A stretch of 64,000 nt of DNA from the NCBI GenBank assembly GCA_006226425.1, contig SBGX01000006.1, forward strand, positions 62,001 to 126,000, written 5' to 3'. Below, one piece after another: positions 28,801-37,000 of the stretch (its first letter is position 1; each line of letters starts with the position of its first letter). The notes beneath the pieces were generated by a model. That model was not told where the DNA came from, searched no databases, and saw nothing but the letters and a program-made list of their open reading frames with translations. The position numbers and the translations under genes are program-made. Source of the DNA: Bacteroidota bacterium. GTDB lineage: Bacteria; Bacteroidota; Bacteroidia; Flavobacteriales_D; Crocinitomicaceae.

Positions 28801-31371
28801 GTTGTTCGGATAATCCGGTTTTGAAATTCCCACGTAACGGTCAAAGGGACTATGCACAAAGGTCATGCGATCCTGGCTGAATCCACCTCCTTTTTCAAAT
28901 ACTTTTGTATAGTAGGTAGCACTCAACATCCCTGGTGCCTCCTTCTTTTTCGACAATTGAGAGATAAAACTTGTTTTTCCCTGATCATCCAGTTGCCCTG
29001 AATAAACGACCTCCCGGTGTGTGCTGTATTTTCTGATGGGAGAATCAAAAATATAGTTTCGATATCCCTTAAATGTCGTTCTCGTTGCATTGAGCGAGAC
29101 ATCCACCTTCGCCTTTAGGTTTTTAGCCGTTGCTCCATGCAGCCATTTGGCAGAAAGGAACATTTCCTTTCCCTGTTCATGTTCTTTCGCATCCAGGTAT
29201 ATTTTCAACCTGTTTGGACGCACTGTTTCTACCTTCAATGTCTTTGAAAACACCTTGTTCCCAATCTTCACGGAGGCACGATAGTTCCCTGTTCTGGCAT
29301 CTGTTCCTGTTGTACATTTAAAGTCATACAGCCCATTCAGATGACTTCTTCGGGTTTCGTTCTTAATGATTTTTCCAGAAGGGTCTCTCAATTCAAATTT
29401 CACCGGATAATCCAGTGGCAATTCTCCTTTTGAGTTTTCCAACATGAAATTCAAGTAAATAGAGTCTCCGGGTCGCCACACTCCCCTTTCAGCATATAAA
29501 AATCCTTTGATTCCCTTTTGAACCTGTTCTCCTTGAACATCAAACTTACTGAGTGAATTCGTTTTCCCATCCAACAGTTTCAGATAGCCTCGCTGTTCCC
29601 CTTTCTTGACCAACATTAAAAAAGGTTTTTGCTTCAGCTGCGTGGTAAACATTCCTTGTTCATCTGTCTGCCCGGAAGCAATCAGTTCCTTACGGAAACT
29701 ATAATATGCCACTTTTGCCCCTGAAATCGGCTCCGTCGTCAGTAAGTCACTCACGAAGGCATGTGCTATTTTGTCTTCCTCCAGTTTAAAGATTAAACCA
29801 AGATCAGACGCCAAAACGTTTCTCGAAACGGCCTTTCCACGGTAATAGTAGTCACTGCAAGCTGAATAATCATCTCCGTAGTCGTACCAGGTATCATAAC
29901 CTCCTCCATAGCCGTAACCATGCCAGGTTCTTTCACTCCATACCGGCTCCTGTACATTTTCCTGGACTTCTTCTCTTTGTTCTTCCACAGAGCAATCGCA
30001 AAGAGCATCTTTCTTCTCAAATTTTATCGAAACGCGGTATATGGCTCCACGTTCTGGCTTGATCAATTCTTCCAGGTTGATCACATGTTTGTTCCATTGT
30101 TTCAGATTCTTGGATTGATCATAATCCAGTGCTACTTTTTTCTCTGCCACCACTTTTCCAAAACGGGTCAGTTTATCTCCACCCCCCAGGTCATTCACCT
30201 GCAAAAAGTGATGCACATTGTGTTCCATGATGCGAATAACCCGCACGTGCACTGCTTTCAAACTAACGGCTTCAAAGGGGAAGATCAAACCTTGCGAATT
30301 TGGTAAAATAGACCCTTCTCCTATTATTTTTACACGTGGCTTTGGTTCATGAAAAGTGATCTTTTTGCGATGTTCTTTGCTAATCCGGTGTCCGCGTACA
30401 TTTTTGATTCCAGCGGCTACCAAAATTTCCTTTTCTCCCACGACCCGATTCGGCAAATAAATCCGAACCGTGTTGTAGTCGATCGTAAAGTTCAATTTCT
30501 TTATTCCCTCAATCTCTATAAGCCCTTCCAGATTCTGATTGGCTTGCAATGGTTCTGAAAAGTTGATTTCTACAAACTGCTCTTCCCGTTCCCGAACACG
30601 CATACCGGAAATGGAAAACTCGCCCCCTGCACTTACTCTCACCACTCGTTCTCCACGACTAATGGATTTGATTGCTTCCCCATTCCAACTCAGAATTACT
30701 TCTCCTGGGTTATCCCCTCGCTCCACACTGTCCACATAAATGTAATAACGTCTTTTGTTGTAGCGGTTTTCGTCTATTCTGACTGGTAACGTTTTCCCCT
30801 TTTGCTTCGCCTGAATCGTTGTTTTTACTTTCTCCGGGTCCGCATAGTCTGATAGAGTGAGTTGTCCGTAAACATATTGTTTGTCTAACTCATAATCACT
30901 GTAATTTCGCAGTCCATAGACATTGACAAACATTTGTTGTTGGTAAGTGGCAAACTGAAAGCGGAAGTTTTCATATTTTGCCTCCGTTTTACTCACTTTG
31001 CTCAGATCGAACTCTGCATTGTAAAACTGTCCTGTTTCGAGTGCTTTACTCGGAACAAACTCAACTACCCTCGAATTAATCCACACCGCTTTTCCAGGGA
31101 TTTCCGGTTCAAAATGAAATAGCTTCTTCAGCTCATTGGTGTCCTCAATGATATGAGACTGTCCAGACTTTCGAATGTCCTTGAGTTGATCTTCAGTCAA
31201 TTCGATCCGAATACTGGATTTCCGATCGATCATTCCCGAGGTATAGGCCGACACGTATTTTCCATAGGCCGGATCAACAGGTACGATCTCCTTTCCTGAG
31301 TTACAGGCCAGGATGATCCCGATTAATAAAACATTTACAAAAAAGACTGGGCGAAGCGTTAAAATTCTCAT
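25807..31371 (-). CDS. Bacterial alpha-2-macroglobulin, thioester-containing lipoprotein
   Basis: About 1854 residues. The lipobox ILAC (signal peptide of 23 residues from the chosen ATG) anchors it in the periplasm. MG-domain repeats follow, then a bait-like region, the A2M domain (TLALVDEGLLDLTSF, a family landmark), and the complete thioester motif in YPHGCIEQTTSA (Cys-Ile-Glu-Gln; near plus position 27170) with the TED domain behind it. These proteins trap attacking proteases covalently and are linked to PBP1C-mediated cell-wall repair. An Asp/Tyr/Gly-rich insertion lies near residues 475-510. A longer start at 31410 is disfavoured because the promoter overlaps it. Confidence 0.95.
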   Translation of the reverse strand: MRILTLRPVFFVNVLLIGIILACNSGKEIVPVDPAYGKYVSAYTSGMIDRKSSIRIELTEDQLKDIRKSGQSHIIEDTNELKKLFHFEPEIPGKAVWINSRVVEFVPSKALETGQFYNAEFDLSKVSKTEAKYENFRFQFATYQQQMFVNVYGLRNYSDYELDKQYVYGQLTLSDYADPEKVKTTIQAKQKGKTLPVRIDENRYNKRRYYIYVDSVERGDNPGEVILSWNGEAIKSISRGERVVRVSAGGEFSISGMRVREREEQFVEINFSEPLQANQNLEGLIEIEGIKKLNFTIDYNTVRIYLPNRVVGEKEILVAAGIKNVRGHRISKEHRKKITFHEPKPRVKIIGEGSILPNSQGLIFPFEAVSLKAVHVRVIRIMEHNVHHFLQVNDLGGGDKLTRFGKVVAEKKVALDYDQSKNLKQWNKHVINLEELIKPERGAIYRVSIKFEKKDALCDCSVEEQREEVQENVQEPVWSERTWHGYGYGGGYDTWYDYGDDYSACSDYYYRGKAVSRNVLASDLGLIFKLEEDKIAHAFVSDLLTTEPISGAKVAYYSFRKELIASGQTDEQGMFTTQLKQKPFLMLVKKGEQRGYLKLLDGKTNSLSKFDVQGEQVQKGIKGFLYAERGVWRPGDSIYLNFMLENSKGELPLDYPVKFELRDPSGKIIKNETRRSHLNGLYDFKCTTGTDARTGNYRASVKIGNKVFSKTLKVETVRPNRLKIYLDAKEHEQGKEMFLSAKWLHGATAKNLKAKVDVSLNATRTTFKGYRNYIFDSPIRKYSTHREVVYSGQLDDQGKTSFISQLSKKKEAPGMLSATYYTKVFEKGGGFSQDRMTFVHSPFDRYVGISKPDYPNNTDALETGKTHVFRIATVDKKGKAINMEKLNVKVYKLQWRWWYERGGEDLANYISRTGTVAIRDTVISTKSGKASYRLRINYPEWGRYLVTVTDSEGKHQTGTIVNIDWPYWSRANRKNGENASMLNFSSDKKSYIKGEKVKLTIPSPEAGRALISVESSDKVIEKHWIETKKGETTFEFTSTEEMTPNVFVHVTLVQQHLHTANDLPIRMYGVIPILVDDPETHLHPVLAMADEIRPESEASIRIKEQYGNKMTYTLALVDEGLLDLTSFKTPDPWNSFYAREALGVKTWDMYDDVIGAYAGKLDKMLSIGGDMSGKQAKDAKANRFKPMVVHLGPFELKAGKEAVHKVKIPNYIGSVRVMVVARDEEKYGKTEKAVAVRKPLMILTSLPRVLGPGEEVAVPVNVFAMKDHVKDVQISVEVNGMLQMLESGQKSVHFDKIGDEVVNFRVKVKEQLGLAKIKVIARSGNEVSVQETELDVRAPNPVMTEGTKHVLASNKSWEPSISLKGIKGTNKVMVEFSRVPAMGLEQRIDELVRYPHGCIEQTTSAAFPQLLVDGLMDLDMKRKKQIDEHIKQALKRIQSFQTENGGFAYWPGMNGDNEWGTNYAGHFMIEAERKGYVLAKEMKEHWLKYQKRQAQNWSAYTGSYARRRESGELTQAYRLYVLALAKSPETGAMNRLRESPDLSVAAKWRLAAAYELIGQKQAAKKLTTGLSKKVAEYRDLSGTYGSHVRDQAMILEANSLMGRHKEADAIAEELAGILSSNRWLSTQETAYSLIAMTRYVGEGDGQGGVDLSYQLNGGSVQNKKTGKKVLQMHFGEKELSKKTAFKFKNRSGGKLYAKVVVQGIPLTGDKTSRSNQMELNIVYKDMNGQKLDVKNLSQGTDFVAEVTVMNPGKNGYYREMALTQIFPSGWEIHNERLNGGRRTPGVDYQDIRDDRVYSYYNLAPKKSLTVKVQLNASYMGRFYLPTVYTEAMYNNLINASVHGDWVEVTPEKEL

Positions 31372-31392
31372 GATATTCATTTTTATCCAAAA

Positions 31393-31421
31393 CAAATATC
31401 TGTTTTTCATTTGAAAATCAA
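31393..31421 (-). promoter_or_regulatory. Candidate promoter of the macroglobulin gene
   Basis: On the minus strand TTG (31421-31419), an 18-base spacer and GATATTTG (31400-31393) match the TTG-N(17-20)-TAnnTTTG consensus with one mismatch. The ATG at 31410 lies in the spacer, so the translated start must be the ATG at 31380 or 31371. Confidence 0.55.
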
Positions 31422-31487
31422 GAATCTATCTGATAAGTCGCCCCTTCTTTTTGATTAAGCGTTAAGGATTAGCGATTATTTGCAGTT

Positions 31488-32801
31488 TTAAATGGCTGCA
31501 TATACCTCATCGAGGGCCTGCATGATCTTCTTCCCTGCTTTTTCAAGGATTTCAGGAGTGTGTGCCTGAGAAACAAAGCCTACTTCGTAGCCACTTGGCC
31601 CCAGGTAAACCCCTTTTTGCAGGAGACTGTGGAACAAAATTTTGAACTTGTTCATATCCGGGTTGATCTGAGCGGCAGCCCGTATTGTCTTTTTTCCATC
31701 AAAGTTGAGCCAAAAGATAGATCCTATCTGTACCATTTCAAAATCATAGCCTTTTTCCTTCGCATAGTGATTGATTGGTTCAATAAATGCTTTTGTTCGA
31801 GCTTCCTGATCTTCGTAAAACCCGTCTTTGGCACATTCGCTTAGCTGGGCAATTCCGGCGGCCATCGCGACCGGGTTTCCGGACAATGTTCCAGCCTGAT
31901 AAACGCCTCCTTCCGGAGCAACGTGTCCCATGATCTCTTTGGAGGCTCCATAGGCCCCAACGGGAAGTCCTCCACCTATGATCTTTCCATAGGTCACCAA
32001 ATCCGGTTGAATCTGGTAATATTCAGCTGCTCCTGCGAACGCCACTCTGAAACCGGAAATCACCTCATCAAAAAACAACAGGATGCCATGGGCGGTACAT
32101 TGTTTTCTCAGTTCTTTCAAAAAGTCCAATTCCTGGAGTAACAAGCCATTATTTGCCGGGATAGGCTCAATAATGATACAAGCAATCTCTTTGGCATGCT
32201 CGTTCAGACAATTGTGCAGGGCTTCGTTGTCATTCAATGGCAAAACAATCGTTTCATTCGCAAAACTCTCTGGAACTCCCTCACTGGATGATGTTCCGAG
32301 CGTGGCCAGTCCGCTCCCTGCTTTCACGAGGAGTGAATCACAATGCCCGTGATAACAACCCTCAAATTTTACTATTTTATCTCTTCCAGTATAGCCACGC
32401 GCCAGTCGAATTGCCGACATAACGGCCTCTGTTCCGGAACTCACAAAGCGGATTTTATCAATAAACGGATTCTTCGACAAAATCAGTTCTCCCAGTTCAT
32501 TTTCCAATTGGGTCGGTGTTCCAAAGCTTGCCCCATTTTGCAGGGTTTCCACAATCTTCTGATAGACATTCGGGTGATTGTGTCCGAGAATCAAAGGTCC
32601 CCAGCTACAACAAAAATCAGTGTATTCATTACCGTCCTCATCCCAAATACTTGATCCATTCCCCTTCTTCATGAACAAAGGTGTTCCCCCTACTGACTTG
32701 AAAGCCCGTACCGGAGAATTCACTCCTCCTGGAAAAAGTTCTTTCGCCCGATCAAATAATTGTTGGGATCGCTCTACACTTGTTGCTGATTTTGTTTCCA
32801 T
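31488..32801 (-). CDS. hemL: Glutamate-1-semialdehyde 2,1-aminomutase
   Basis: A 437-residue PLP enzyme converting glutamate-1-semialdehyde to 5-aminolevulinate, the C5 route of haem synthesis. The start METKSATSVERSQQLFDRAKELFPGG matches the family; the PLP-binding Lys lies in VTYGKIIGGGLPVGAYG and GTEAVMSAIRLARGYTGR is a landmark. The TTG at 32831 overlaps a promoter element, so the ATG at 32801 is taken as the start. It is divergent from kynU with 144 bases between them. Confidence 0.96.
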   Translation of the reverse strand: METKSATSVERSQQLFDRAKELFPGGVNSPVRAFKSVGGTPLFMKKGNGSSIWDEDGNEYTDFCCSWGPLILGHNHPNVYQKIVETLQNGASFGTPTQLENELGELILSKNPFIDKIRFVSSGTEAVMSAIRLARGYTGRDKIVKFEGCYHGHCDSLLVKAGSGLATLGTSSSEGVPESFANETIVLPLNDNEALHNCLNEHAKEIACIIIEPIPANNGLLLQELDFLKELRKQCTAHGILLFFDEVISGFRVAFAGAAEYYQIQPDLVTYGKIIGGGLPVGAYGASKEIMGHVAPEGGVYQAGTLSGNPVAMAAGIAQLSECAKDGFYEDQEARTKAFIEPINHYAKEKGYDFEMVQIGSIFWLNFDGKKTIRAAAQINPDMNKFKILFHSLLQKGVYLGPSGYEVGFVSQAHTPEILEKAGKKIMQALDEVYAAI

Positions 32802-32828
32802 GTTGCTGATTTTGATAAAATAGAACTC

Positions 32829-32836
32829 CAAAGTTA
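32829..32836 (-). promoter_or_regulatory. Candidate promoter -7 element for hemL
   Basis: Minus-strand TAACTTTG is a full TAnnTTTG match about 28 bases upstream of the hemL ATG. No TTG at the optimal spacing. Confidence 0.45.
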
Positions 32837-32894
32837 ATGAAAATAGCCGCTTATTGGCTTCAAAATCAATGAAAGCAAGCTTTTAAATATTAGC

Positions 32895-32902
32895 TATCTT
32901 TG
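32895..32902 (+). promoter_or_regulatory. Candidate promoter -7 element for kynU
   Basis: TATCTTTG matches TAnnTTTG, 43 bases before the kynU ATG. With the hemL element on the other strand it makes a divergent promoter pair 58 bases apart. Confidence 0.5.
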
Positions 32903-32945
32903 TCTCGCTCATGAGCAAATTTGTTCACTTCTTAACCGTCGTCTT

Positions 32946-34232
32946 ATGAATTTTGAAAACAGCCTTGAATATGCCCAGCAACTTGATCAACTTGATCCTC
33001 TGAAATCATATCGGGATCGTTTTCTGCTCCCAAGCTTTCATAAGAACACCGTTCGCTATTTCACTGGTAATTCATTGGGGCTTCAGCCGAAATCCTGTGC
33101 CACTTACATTCAGCAAGAATTGGAGGATTGGGCCAAATGGGGGGTCGAAGGGCATTTTTATGCCAAGAATCCCTGGTTTTCATATCATGAGAACTTAAGT
33201 AAAATGGCTGCCAACATTGTGGGCGCCCTCGAAAAAGAAGTGGTAATTACTCATTCTCTGACGACCAATTTGCATTTGCTCATGGTCTCTTTTTTCAGAC
33301 CGGAAGGAAAACGCTGTAAGATCCTCTGCGAAGCGAAGGCCTTTCCAAGTGATCAATATGCGCTGGAATCACAGTTAAAATTTCATGGTCTTTCAACAAA
33401 AGAACATTTAATTGAAATTCATCCTAGAACTGGGGAAGAACTGATTCGAGAAGAAGATGTACTGGAACAAATTCAACTTCATGGTGACGAAATTGCGTTA
33501 ATCATGATGGGTGGGGTCAATTACTATACCGGACAGCTCTTTGATATGCAGAAAATCACGGAAGCCGGACATCAGGTAGGTGCCATCGTTGGTTGGGACC
33601 TGGCCCATGCTGCTGGAAATATCAAGATGAACCTGCACGATTGGGAAGTCGACTTTGCAGCCTGGTGTAGTTACAAATACCTCAATTCTTCACCGGGTGG
33701 TGTTTCGGGCCTTTTCGTTCATGAAAAACATGCAAAACGACCAGATTTACCCCGTTTTGCCGGGTGGTGGGGACATGATAAGGAAGTTCGGTTTTTGATG
33801 GAGCCTGGTTTTCATCCAATGGAAGGAGCTGAAGGTTGGCAACTGAGCAATGCACCCGTGTTGGGTATGGCTGCTCATTGGGCGTCTCTTGAAATCTTTG
33901 ATGAAGTGGGAATGGATGCCCTTTGTAATAAGCGAGACCGTTTAACCGCATACCTGGAATTCATCATCCGGAAAGTATCTGAGAAATATCACGATCGTTG
34001 TCAATTGGAAATTATCACACCGGAAGACCAAAGCAAACGAGGAGCCCAATTATCCGTGTTTATACATGGTGGGGGGAAACCTGTCTTTGATTTCCTAACT
34101 GAAAAAGGGGTGGTCGCTGACTGGCGTGAACCCAATGTGATCCGGGTGGCTCCGGTTCCTCTGTACAATTCTTTCGAAGATGTCTACTACTTTGGAAAGT
34201 ACCTTGACGAAGCGATAAATGCCCGGGTTTAA
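32946..34232 (+). CDS. kynU: Kynureninase
   Basis: A 428-residue PLP-dependent hydrolase cleaving kynurenine or 3-hydroxykynurenine to anthranilate or 3-hydroxyanthranilate plus alanine. FTGNSLGLQPK, WAKWGVEGHF, the aspartate in VGWDLAHAAGN and the PLP Lys in WCSYKYLNSSPGG are typical of KynU, as is the C-terminal RGAQLSVFI and VADWREPNVIRVAPVPLYN. No kmo or tdo gene lies beside it. Its stop is two bases from the stop of the convergent biotinyl protein gene. Confidence 0.96.
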   Translation: MNFENSLEYAQQLDQLDPLKSYRDRFLLPSFHKNTVRYFTGNSLGLQPKSCATYIQQELEDWAKWGVEGHFYAKNPWFSYHENLSKMAANIVGALEKEVVITHSLTTNLHLLMVSFFRPEGKRCKILCEAKAFPSDQYALESQLKFHGLSTKEHLIEIHPRTGEELIREEDVLEQIQLHGDEIALIMMGGVNYYTGQLFDMQKITEAGHQVGAIVGWDLAHAAGNIKMNLHDWEVDFAAWCSYKYLNSSPGGVSGLFVHEKHAKRPDLPRFAGWWGHDKEVRFLMEPGFHPMEGAEGWQLSNAPVLGMAAHWASLEIFDEVGMDALCNKRDRLTAYLEFIIRKVSEKYHDRCQLEIITPEDQSKRGAQLSVFIHGGGKPVFDFLTEKGVVADWREPNVIRVAPVPLYNSFEDVYYFGKYLDEAINARV

Positions 34233-34234
34233 CC

Positions 34235-34702
34235 TTACTCGAAGGAAATTAAAACCTGCCCCTTGTCCACCACTTGATCTGAATTCACTTCAATGGATTT
34301 TACTTTCCCAACTCCTTCGGATTTGAGGACATTTTCCATTTTCATCGCTTCCAGAGTCAGCAATTCGGAGCCAACTTCAACTTCATCACCAATGGCAACG
34401 GCCAAGGACACAATTCTTCCCGGCATCGGAGATTCCAATTGTTTCAGTTTTTTAACTTTCACTTTGTTTAGTCCGAGTTCTTCGATCAGGGCGTCGAGGC
34501 TTCCTTCTTTTCGAATAACAAATTCACGGTGATTAACCTTAATGCGTAGGGTTCTGTCTTCAAAACGCTCTTCAAGGATTTCGCCACGAAACACTTTTCC
34601 ACGATGTTCAATCACAAAAAAACGATCGTCATCCCAGCGCACATTGGCACCAGGAATGGTACTAATTCTCTCTCCGTCTATGATCCAGTTATCCTTTGAC
34701 AT
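34235..34702 (-). CDS. Biotin/lipoyl attachment protein (carboxyl carrier)
   Basis: A 155-residue carrier protein with a C-terminal biotinyl domain containing the biotinylation motif EAMKMEN and the hairpin around LESPMPGRIVSLAVAIGDEVEVGS. The first part (residues 1-75) resembles the N-terminal region found in carrier subunits of propionyl/methylcrotonyl-CoA carboxylases and of Bacteroidetes acetyl-CoA carboxylase-like carriers. The matching biotin carboxylase and carboxyltransferase genes are not adjacent, so the specific complex is not determined. Confidence 0.88.
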   Translation of the reverse strand: MSKDNWIIDGERISTIPGANVRWDDDRFFVIEHRGKVFRGEILEERFEDRTLRIKVNHREFVIRKEGSLDALIEELGLNKVKVKKLKQLESPMPGRIVSLAVAIGDEVEVGSELLTLEAMKMENVLKSEGVGKVKSIEVNSDQVVDKGQVLISFE

Positions 34703-34817
34703 CTTTTCAGATTTTTCTCAAAAATAGCCATTTTATTTATTCTGATCCAGCTCTTTTGAATTTCAACATTTTCCCTGATGCCATTCATAGGGGCAATTAG
34801 CGATATTATCGAAAAAA

Positions 34818-34849
34818 TTGCTGTTAGACTCCTTAGAATAGTACTTTTG
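34818..34849 (+). promoter_or_regulatory. Candidate promoter of the outer-membrane protein gene
   Basis: TTG at 34818 and TACTTTTG at 34842-34849, separated by 21 bases, resemble TTG-N(17-20)-TAnnTTTG with a slightly long spacer. It lies 24 bases before the ATG. Confidence 0.4.
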
Positions 34850-34872
34850 TCTTTGCACGCAACATTTTTTAC

Positions 34873-35592
34873 ATGCTCAGAGTTTTATCTCTTCTTTGTT
34901 TACTTATTGCTTTTTCGATCCATGGACAAATCGTTAGTTCCGGCAAAAAAGTCAAGAAAAAGCGTGTTGAACTAAATGAAGAACCGACGACTTTCAAAAT
35001 ATACGGAGACATGGGCCTCGCACGTTCCTTTCGCATTCTCCAAAAAAGTCCGACGGCATTCGGAAAGGAATTAGGCGATCGCAATGATGAAAAACCCTTG
35101 TTTACGCAGTCCTACGAGTTAGGCCTCTTGAGCAAACTCAATAAAAACTGGTGGTTTAATCTGGGGATCAGCTACACTTCTTTTGGAGAACAATATCAAA
35201 TTGATTGGGTGGACTCTTCGTTCGCTTATCAAAACAAGTACAATTGGTTAGCGGTTCCCTTTCGGATTCAATTTGAAGGACCATCCAAAATCGGCTTTTT
35301 CATCAACTCAGGATTGCAAGGCCAGATGCTCAGTTCATATCGACACGAGGAACAACGGAGCATTGACGGAATAAACTCTGAGTCCACAGACAAAAGTACC
35401 TCCAACATTCGGGGAATTTCCCTCTCAACAACTTCTGTATTAGGTATCAAGCCCAAAATCAGTCCTCAGGTCCGGCTTATTCTAGCCTACTCGTTCCAGT
35501 TCCAATTAAGTAATAGCTACGTGAAACAGTTTGCATACACGCATCAGGCATATAGTCACATGTTTCGTTTTGGATTTCAATGGTCCAGGTAG
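34873..35592 (+). CDS. Probable outer-membrane beta-barrel protein
   Basis: A 239-residue protein with a signal peptide (LLCLLIAFSIHGQ) and a basic segment SGKKVKKKRVE after it. The rest alternates polar and hydrophobic residues in strand-like blocks, for example NWWFNLGISYTSFGEQYQI, NWLAVPFRIQFEGPSKIGFFINSGLQGQML and RLILAYSFQFQL, and ends in an aromatic-rich MFRFGFQWSR, as outer-membrane barrels do. This points to a small porin-like or PorT-like barrel of eight or so strands. No specific function is recognised. Confidence 0.75.
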   Translation: MLRVLSLLCLLIAFSIHGQIVSSGKKVKKKRVELNEEPTTFKIYGDMGLARSFRILQKSPTAFGKELGDRNDEKPLFTQSYELGLLSKLNKNWWFNLGISYTSFGEQYQIDWVDSSFAYQNKYNWLAVPFRIQFEGPSKIGFFINSGLQGQMLSSYRHEEQRSIDGINSESTDKSTSNIRGISLSTTSVLGIKPKISPQVRLILAYSFQFQLSNSYVKQFAYTHQAYSHMFRFGFQWSR

Positions 35593-35632
35593 TTTAATTT
35601 TTAACGCGCACAGCATTATTTTGATAAATATT

Positions 35633-35640
35633 TAACTTTG
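35633..35640 (+). promoter_or_regulatory. Candidate promoter -7 element for the saccharopine dehydrogenase-like gene
   Basis: TAACTTTG matches TAnnTTTG and ends 16 bases before the ATG at 35657. Confidence 0.4.
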
Positions 35641-35656
35641 TTTGAAGCAGTAAACC

Positions 35657-37000
35657 ATGAAAACAATCCTTATTCTCGGGGCAGGTCTGTCCAGCTCTTC
35701 CCTGATCAGATACTTACTTCAACACGCCGGACAACAAAATTGGCAGGTTCGCATTGTCGACCAAAATATTGAAAGTGTTCAAAAAAAGATCGCTTCAAAT
35801 CCTCATGGAGTTGCCTTGTCCTTTGATGCACTCAATCCAGAAGAAAGAAGACCTGAAATAGAGCGCGCTGACTTGGTGATCAGTATGCTTCCGGCAAGGT
35901 TTCATGTGGATGTGGCCAAAGATTGTATTGAACTCAAAACTAAGCTGATCACTCCTTCCTATATTTCAAAAGAAATGCAGGAACTGGATCAGGCAGCGAA
36001 AGAAGCTGGGATTCTCATCATGAATGAAATTGGTGTTGACCCTGGAATCGATCACATGAGTGCGGCTAAAATTATTGATGAAATCAAACACCAGGGTGGA
36101 AAGATTACCTGTTTTAAATCGTATTGTGGTGGCCTGATTGCTCCGGAGTACGATAACAATCCCTGGCATTATAAATTCACCTGGAACCCCCGAAATGTAG
36201 TACTTGCTGGTTTTGGTGGGGCAGCCAAATACATCGAGCAGGGACTGTATAAGTTCATCCCTTATCATGAGTTGTTTAACCGCCTGGATCACATTGAAAT
36301 TGAAGGGTACGGTTCTTTTGACGGCTATGCCAATCGTGATTCCCTGCTTTATAGGTCTATTTACGGTTTGGATGAGATCCCCACGATTTTTAGAGGAACC
36401 TTGCGCCGACCTGGTTTTTGCCAGGCATGGAATATTTTGGTGAATCTGGGAATGACTGATGATTCATACGTGCTGGAAAATTCAGAACGTTTGACTCCCC
36501 GCCAGTTTTTGAATACCTTCTTACCTTACGACACAAGTAAGCCCGTAGAATATAAATTCGACAAACTGTTTACAAAAGGAAACAAGCAACTTTATGATCA
36601 GTTCGATTGGGTTGGCCTTTTTGAAAATGATGAGGCGATCGGAATCGAAAATGCTTCTCCGGCGATTTTGTTGCAACATATCCTGCAAAAAAAGCTGGTA
36701 CTGGATCCGGAAGACAAGGACATGATTGTGATGTATCACCTTTTCCGATACGAGTTGGATGGACAGGAGTTGGAGATGACTTCTTCCATGGTGAACATCG
36801 GAGAAAATCAGGTTTATACTTCGATGAGCAACACGGTTGGTTTGCCTGTAGCTATTTGCTCCAAACTGATCCTTCAGGGAAAAATTCCAGACCTGGGAGT
36901 TCAAATTCCGATTAAAGAGCACGTTTATCAGCCCATTTTAGACGAATTGGAAGAGTTAGGCATTGGATTCAAAGAATCCTGGCCAACATTGAAGCACTAA
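35657..37000 (+). CDS. Saccharopine dehydrogenase family protein
   Basis: A 447-residue NAD(P)-binding protein. The Rossmann motif is ILILGAGLSSSSLIRYL, followed by the family segments ADLVISMLPARFHVDVAKDCI and NEIGVDPGIDHMSAAKII, which match saccharopine reductase (LYS9-like) and carboxynorspermidine synthase-like enzymes. The C-terminal half (residues 150-400) carries the Sacchrp_dh_C domain. In bacteria this family takes part in lysine degradation or polyamine synthesis; which of the two applies here is open, as no partner gene is adjacent. Its stop abuts the stop of the convergent hypothetical gene with no space between. Confidence 0.88.
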   Translation: MKTILILGAGLSSSSLIRYLLQHAGQQNWQVRIVDQNIESVQKKIASNPHGVALSFDALNPEERRPEIERADLVISMLPARFHVDVAKDCIELKTKLITPSYISKEMQELDQAAKEAGILIMNEIGVDPGIDHMSAAKIIDEIKHQGGKITCFKSYCGGLIAPEYDNNPWHYKFTWNPRNVVLAGFGGAAKYIEQGLYKFIPYHELFNRLDHIEIEGYGSFDGYANRDSLLYRSIYGLDEIPTIFRGTLRRPGFCQAWNILVNLGMTDDSYVLENSERLTPRQFLNTFLPYDTSKPVEYKFDKLFTKGNKQLYDQFDWVGLFENDEAIGIENASPAILLQHILQKKLVLDPEDKDMIVMYHLFRYELDGQELEMTSSMVNIGENQVYTSMSNTVGLPVAICSKLILQGKIPDLGVQIPIKEHVYQPILDELEELGIGFKESWPTLKH

